Shown here in pieces: positions 58,801 through 64,000 of a DNA stretch of 64,000 bases (the first letter of the stretch is position 1; the number at the start of each line of letters is the position of its first letter). The notes under the pieces are model-generated. The model had not been told where the DNA came from, made no database searches, and saw only the letters and a program-made list of their open reading frames with translations. The stretch comes from Megachile rotundata (Eukaryota; Arthropoda; Insecta; Hymenoptera; Megachilidae): positions 62,001 through 126,000 of the forward strand of contig NW_027473506.1 in NCBI RefSeq assembly GCF_050947335.1. The letters run 5' to 3'. The position numbers were made by a program, and so were the translations under genes.

Positions 58801-61800
58801 TTACTCTTATTATTATCAACCTAACTCATATTATTAGCCATATTATGCTTATATGATCGATAGAACGACAATTACTATACTCATTACTCTTACTATTATC
58901 AATCTAACTCATATTATCAGCCATTTTATGCTTATATGATCGGGAGAACGACAATTACTATACTTATTACACTCACTATTATCAATCTAACTCATATTAT
59001 TAACCATATTATGCTTATATGATCGACAGAACGACAATTACTATACTTATTACACTAACTATTATCAATCTAACTCATCTTATTAGCCATATTATGCTTA
59101 TATGATCGATAGAACGACAATTACTATACTCATTACTCATACTATTATCAATCTAACTCATATTATTAGCCATATTATGCTTATATGATCGATAGAACGA
59201 CAATTACTATACTCATTACTCTTACTATTATCAATCTAACTCATATTATTAGCCATTTTATGATTATATGATCGGGAGAACGACAATTACTATACTTATT
59301 ACACTCACTATTATCAATCTAACTCATATTATTAACCATATTATGCTTATATGATCGACAGAACGCCAATTACTATACTCATTACTCTTATTGTTATCAA
59401 TCTAACTCATATTATTAGCCATATTATGCTTATATGATCGATAGAACGACACTTACTATACTCACAACTCTTATTATTATCAATCTAAATAATATTATTA
59501 GCCATATTATGCTTATGTGATCGATAGAACGACAATTACAATACTTATTACTCTTATTATTATCAATCTAACTCATATTATTAGCCATACTATGCTTATA
59601 TAATCGATAGAACGACAATTACTATACTTATTACTCTTATTATTATCAACCTAACTCATATTATTAGCCATATTATGCTTATATGATCGATAGAACGACA
59701 ATTACTATACTTATTGCTCTTATTATTATCAACCTAACTCATATTATTAGCCATATTGTGCTTATATGATCGACAGAACGCCAATTACTATACTCATTAC
59801 TCTTATTATTATCAATCTAACTCATATTATTAGCCATATTATGCTTATATGATCGATAGAACGACAATTACTATACTCATTACTCTTACTATTATCAATC
59901 TAACTCATATTATTAGCCATTTTATGCTTATATGATCGGGAGAACGACAATTACTATACTTATTACACTCACTATTATCAATCTAACTCATATTATTAAC
60001 CATATTATGCTTATATGATCGACAGAACGACAATTACTATACTTATTACACTAACTATTATCAATCTAACTCATATTATTAGCCATATTATGCTTATATG
60101 ATCGATAGAACGACAATTACTATACTCATTACTCATACTATTATCAATCTAACTCATATTATTAGCCATATTATGCTTATATGATCGATAGAACGACAAT
60201 TACTATACTCATTACTCTTACTATTATCAATCTAACTCATATTATTAGCCATTTTATGCTTATATGATCGGGAGAACGACAATTACTATACTTATTACAC
60301 TCACTATTATCAATCTAACTCATATTATTAGCCATATTATGCTTATATGATCGATAGAACGACAATTACTATACTCATTACTCTTACTATTATCAATCTA
60401 ACTCATATTATTAGCCATTTTATGCTTATATGATCGGGAGAACGACAATTACTATACTTATTACACTCACTATTATCAATCTAACTCATATTATTAACCA
60501 TATTATGCTTATATGATCGACAGAACGACAATTACTATACTTATTACACTAACTATTATCAATCTAACTCATATTATTAGCCATATTATGCTTATATGAT
60601 CGATAGAACGACAATTACTATACTCATTACTCATACTATTATCAATCTAACTCATATTATTAGCCATATTATGCTTAAATGATCGATAGAACGACAATTA
60701 CTATACTCATTACTCTTACTATTATCAATCTAACTCATATTATTAGCCATTTTATGCTTATATGATCGATAGAACGACAATTACTATACTTATTACTCTT
60801 ATTATTATCAACCTAACTCATATTATTAGCCATATTATGCTTATATGATCGATAGAACGACAATTACTATACTCATTACTCTTACTATTATCAATCTAAC
60901 TCATATTATTAGCCATTTTATGCTTATATGATCGGGAGAACGACAATTACTATACTTATTACACTCACTATTATCAATCTATCTCATATTACTAACCATA
61001 TTATGCTTATATGATCGACAGAACGCCAATTACTATACTCATTACTCTTATTGTTATCAATCTAACTCATATTATTAGCCATATTATGCTTATGTGATCG
61101 ATAGAACGACAATTACTATACTTATTACTCTTATTATTATCAACCTAACTCATATTATTAGCCATATTATGCTTATATGATCGATAGAACGACAATTACT
61201 ATACTTATTGCTCTTATTATTATCAATCTAACTCATATTATTAGCCATATTGTGCTTATATGATCAACAGAACGCCAATTACTATACTCATTACTCTTAT
61301 TATTATCAATCTAACTCATATTATTAGCCATATTATGCTTATATGATCGATAGAACGACAATTACTATACTCACTACTCTTATTATTATCAATCTAACTA
61401 TTATTATTAGACATATTATGCTTATGTGATCGATAGAACGACAATTACTATACTTATTACTCTTATTATTATCAATCTAACTCATATTATTAGCCATACT
61501 ATGCTTATATGATCGATAGAACGACAATTACTATACTTATTACTCTTATTATTATCAACCTAACTCATATTATTAGCCATATTATGCTTATATGATCGAT
61601 AGAACGACAATTACTATACTCATTACTCTTACTATTATCAATCTAACTCATATTATCAGCCATTTTATGCTTATATGATCGGGAGAACGACAATTACTAT
61701 ACTTATTACACTCACTATTATCAATCTAACTCATATTATTAACCATATTATGCTTATATGATCGACAGAACGACAATTACTATACTTATTACACTAACTA

Positions 61801-63070
61801 TTATCAATCTAACTCATCTTATTAGCCATATTATGCTTATATGATCGATAGAACGACAATTACTATACTCATTACTCATACTATTATCAATCTAACTCAT
61901 ATTATTAGCCATATTATGCTTATATGATCGATAGAACGACAATTACTATACTCATTACTCTTACTATTATCAATCTAACTCATATTATTAGCCATTTTAT
62001 GCTTATGTGATCGGGAGAACGACAATTACTATACTTATTACACTCACTATTATCAATCTAACTCATATTATTAACCATATTATGCTTATATGATCGACAG
62101 AATGCCAATTACTATACTCATTACTCTTATTGTTATCAATCTAACTCATATTATTAGCCATATTATGCTTATATGATCGATAGAACGACACTTACTATAC
62201 TCACAACTCTTATTATTATCAATCTAAATAATATTATTAGCCATATTATGCTTATGTGATCGATAGAACGACAATTACTATACTTATTACTCTTATTATT
62301 ATCAATCTAACTCATATTATTAGCCATACTATGCTTATATGATCGATAGAACGACAATTACTATACTTATTACTCTTATTATTATCAACCTAACTCATAT
62401 TATTAGCCATATTATGCTTATATGATCGATAGAACGACAATTACTATACTTATTGCTCTTATTATTATCAATATAACTCATATTATTAGCCATATTGTGC
62501 TTATTTGATCGACAGAACGCCAATTACTATACTCATTACTCTTATTATTATCAATCTAACTCATATTATTAGCCATATTATGCTTATATGATCGATAGAA
62601 CGACAATTACTATACTCATTACTCTTACTATTATCAATCTAACTCATATTATTAGCCATTTTATGCTTATATGATCGGGAGAACGACAATTACTATACTT
62701 ATTACACTCACTATTATCAATCTAACTCATATTATTAACCATATTATGCTTATATGATCGACAGAACGACAATTACTATACTTATTACACTAACTATTAT
62801 CAATCTAACTCATATTATTAGCCATATTATGCTTATATGATCGATAGAACGACAATTACTATACTCATTACTCATACTATTATCAATCTAACTCATATTA
62901 TTAGCCATATTATGCTTATATGATCGATAGAACGACAATTACTATACTCATTACTCTTACTATTATCAATCTAACTCATATTATTAGCCATTTTATGCTT
63001 ATATGATCGGGAGAACGACAATTACTATACTTATTACACTCACTATTATCAATCTAACTCATATTATTAA
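55830..63070 (+). repeat. 33/37-monomer higher-order repeat (2739/3071 bp)
   Basis: The interval 55830–57723 is repeated at 58901–60794 with offset 3071 (37 x 83): TGATTATATGATCGGG at 56190/59261 and ATGCTTAAATG (TGCTT at 57601/60672). Further right, the offset becomes 2739 (33 x 83). TATCTCATATTACTAACC is at 58241/60980, ATTATCAGCC has TCAG at 58917/61656, and CTCATCTTATTAGCC is at 59074/61813. This register holds to about 63070. The change of 332 bp is exactly four monomers, located between 57723 and 58120 in the left copy. Private changes in the last copy include GATCAACAG near 61264, GGTAATGCC-like loss of a CpG (AATGCC near 62101) and CTTATTTGATCG near 62500. Confidence 0.9.
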
Positions 63071-63421
63071 CCATATTATGCTTATATGATCGACAGAACG
63101 ACAATTACTATACTTATTACACTAACTATTATCAATCTAACTCATATTATTAGCCATATTATGCTTATATGATCGATAGAACGACAATTACTATACTTAT
63201 TGCTCTTATTATTATCAATCTAACTCATATTATTAGCCATACTATGCTTATATGATCGACAGAACGCCAATTACTATACTCATTACTCTTATTGTTATCA
63301 ATCTAACTCATATTATTAGCCATATTATGCTTATATGATCGATAGAACGACACTTACTATACTCACAACTCTTATTATTATCAATCTAACTAATATTATT
63401 AGCCATATTATGCTTATATGA
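63071..63421 (+). repeat. Last satellite units before the gap
   Basis: Four units and a fragment, of types also seen near 53.2–53.5 kb and 55.6–55.8 kb: GATCGACAG, TTATTGCTC, a CATACTATGC unit with GAACGCC, CACTTACTATACTCACAACTC, and TAATATTATTAGCC. The sequence breaks off inside a unit after CTTATATGA. Confidence 0.85.
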
Positions 63422-63521
63422 NNNNNNNNNNNNNNNNNNNNNNNNNNNNNNNNNNNNNNNNNNNNNNNNNNNNNNNNNNNNNNNNNNNNNNNNNNNNNNN
63501 NNNNNNNNNNNNNNNNNNNNN
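63422..63521. other. Assembly gap, 100 N
   Basis: Exactly 100 unknown bases. A round run of this size is normally a placeholder for a gap of unknown length, so the true distance between the flanks is not given by the coordinates. The flanks are the same satellite on opposite strands. Confidence 0.97.
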
Positions 63522-64000
63522 AGCATAATATGTCTAATAATAATAGTTAGATTGATAATAATAAGAGTAGTGAGTATAGTAATTGTCGTTCTATCGATCA
63601 TATAAGCATAATATGGCTAATAATATGAGTTAGATTGATAATAGTTAGTGTAATAAGTATAGTAATTGTCGTTCTGTCGATCATATAAGCATAGTATGGT
63701 TAATAATATGAGTTAGATTGATAATAGTGAGTGTAATAAGTATAGTAATTGTCGTTCTCCCGATCATATAAGCATAAAATGGCTAATAATATGAGTTAGA
63801 TTGATAACAATAAGAGTAATGAGTATAGTAATTGGCGTTCTGTCGATCATATAAGCATAATATGGTTAATAATATGAGTTAGATTGATAATAGTGAGTGT
63901 AATAAGTATAGTAATTGTCGTTCTCCCGATCATATAAGCATAAAATGGCTAATAATATGAGTTAGATTGATAATAGTAAGAGTAATGAGTATAGTAATTG
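63522..64000 (-). repeat. Same satellite, inverted orientation
   Basis: The sequence is the reverse complement of the 83-bp monomer. TGGCTAATAA or TGGTTAATAA (the reverse of the unit start) falls at 63614, 63697, 63780, 63863 and 63946, always 83 bp apart, with a TGTCTAATAA unit at 63531. Read on the minus strand from 64000 leftward, the units are: an e-type end, GATCGGGAG, GATCGACAG with GAACGCC and TTGTTATC, GATCGGGAG, TTAACCATACTATGC with GATCGACAG, GATCGATAG with TCACTACTC, and TATTATTATTAGACATA. All are right-hand-domain subtypes. TTAACCATACTATGC and TTGTTATC leading into CCATTTTATG are combinations that I did not find left of the gap. Confidence 0.95.

Larger units (their letters stand above)
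1..63421 (+). repeat. 83-bp A+T-rich satellite array, 764 monomers head to tail
   Basis: Every stretch of this interval is a variant of one 83-bp unit. I count each unit from TTATTAGCCA. Next come TATTATGCTTATATG, the segment GATCGATAGAACGACA, ATTACTATAC, a variable TTATTACTC/TCATTACTC/TTACACTCAC block, and TATTATCAATCTAACTCATA. Unit starts fall at 1, 84, 167 and so on. They remain in exact 83-bp register past 8 kb (for example 7554 = 91 x 83 + 1). The last full start is 63396, giving 764 units and a net shortfall of 17 bp. All units point the same way, and nothing unrelated interrupts them. The plus orientation is arbitrary. Because 83 is not a multiple of 3, an open frame is shifted at every unit and soon meets a stop, so coding is excluded. 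Tandem satellite of this kind usually forms constitutive heterochromatin; the centromeric, pericentromeric or subtelomeric location is inference. I do not recognise the family. Confidence 0.98.

Noticed and set aside
1..63421. Protein coding within the repeat
   Set aside because: The 83-bp period shifts the frame at each unit, and the consensus carries stops in several frames (TAG in GATAG, TGA in TATGATC, TAA in CTAAC). No open frame spans more than a short stretch.
1..63421. CRISPR array
   Set aside because: The repeats follow one another directly. The whole 83 bp is repeated and there are no unique spacers between conserved repeats. No cas-like gene is present.
1..63421. Simple TTA/ATT microsatellite
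   Set aside because: The TTATTATTATC tract is only part of an 83-bp unit with a fixed non-simple segment (GATCGATAGAACGAC). The true period is 83 bp.
63386..63601. A 71-codon minus-strand open reading frame starting M-I-D-R-T-T
   Set aside because: It reads through the 100 N of the gap and consists of satellite on both sides. It stays open only because N codons cannot be stops. Not a gene.
63300..63650. Perfect hairpin or fold-back palindrome around the gap
   Set aside because: The two flanks are the same satellite inverted, but they are different subtypes in a different order, so they are not mirror copies.
1..64000. Mobile element, tRNA, rRNA or promoter signals
   Set aside because: TATA-like and ATTA strings are everywhere in the A+T-rich unit and have no special context. 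I saw no terminal repeats, target-site duplications, cloverleaf or unique flanks.

Overview
The window is satellite DNA from end to end. I find no gene, RNA gene, transposon or unique sequence in it. Positions 1–63421 are one unbroken head-to-tail array of an A+T-rich 83-bp monomer (the consensus has 20 G/C bases in 83, about 24%). It holds 764 complete monomers plus a fragment, all in one orientation. A run of 100 N (63422–63521) follows. The last 479 bases are the same satellite on the opposite strand. Megabase-style satellite with layered higher-order repeats (HORs), plus an assembly gap, points to a eukaryotic chromosome scaffold, most likely heterochromatin (centromeric, pericentromeric or subtelomeric). 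I do not recognise the monomer family and cannot name the organism.

Layout. 1 to about 7.3 kb is the most heterogeneous part. It has monomer types not seen later (GGTTATATGACCG, GATCAATAG, GCAGACATG) and short duplications at offsets of 7, 14 and 39 monomers. From about 8.1 kb a different set dominates. It is built from a recurrent four-monomer module (332 bp), marked by GATCGATAG/GATCGGGAG/GATCGACAG/GATCGATAG, and a two-monomer cassette containing an 82-bp monomer. From 10.7 to 43.8 kb these form a mosaic of multi-kilobase copies at offsets of 4314, 6388, 8212, 10619 and about 15100–15850 bp. From 46.7 to 53.0 kb there is a clean 27-monomer HOR (2241 bp, about 2.8 copies). From 55.8 to 63.1 kb there is a 33/37-monomer HOR (2739/3071 bp) whose two lengths differ by exactly four monomers.

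Monomer length is extremely stable. Single-base indels that I found by eye (21 losses, 4 gains) account exactly for the array being 17 bp shorter than 764 x 83. The window therefore records amplification by unequal exchange or segmental copying, not a gene system. The points most worth checking are the strand switch at the gap, the nested HOR history, the 4-monomer module and its apparent precursor at 1.74 kb, and the clustering of subtype-defining differences around two CpGs in each monomer. All boundaries were read by eye and are good to roughly one monomer unless a diagnostic base is cited.
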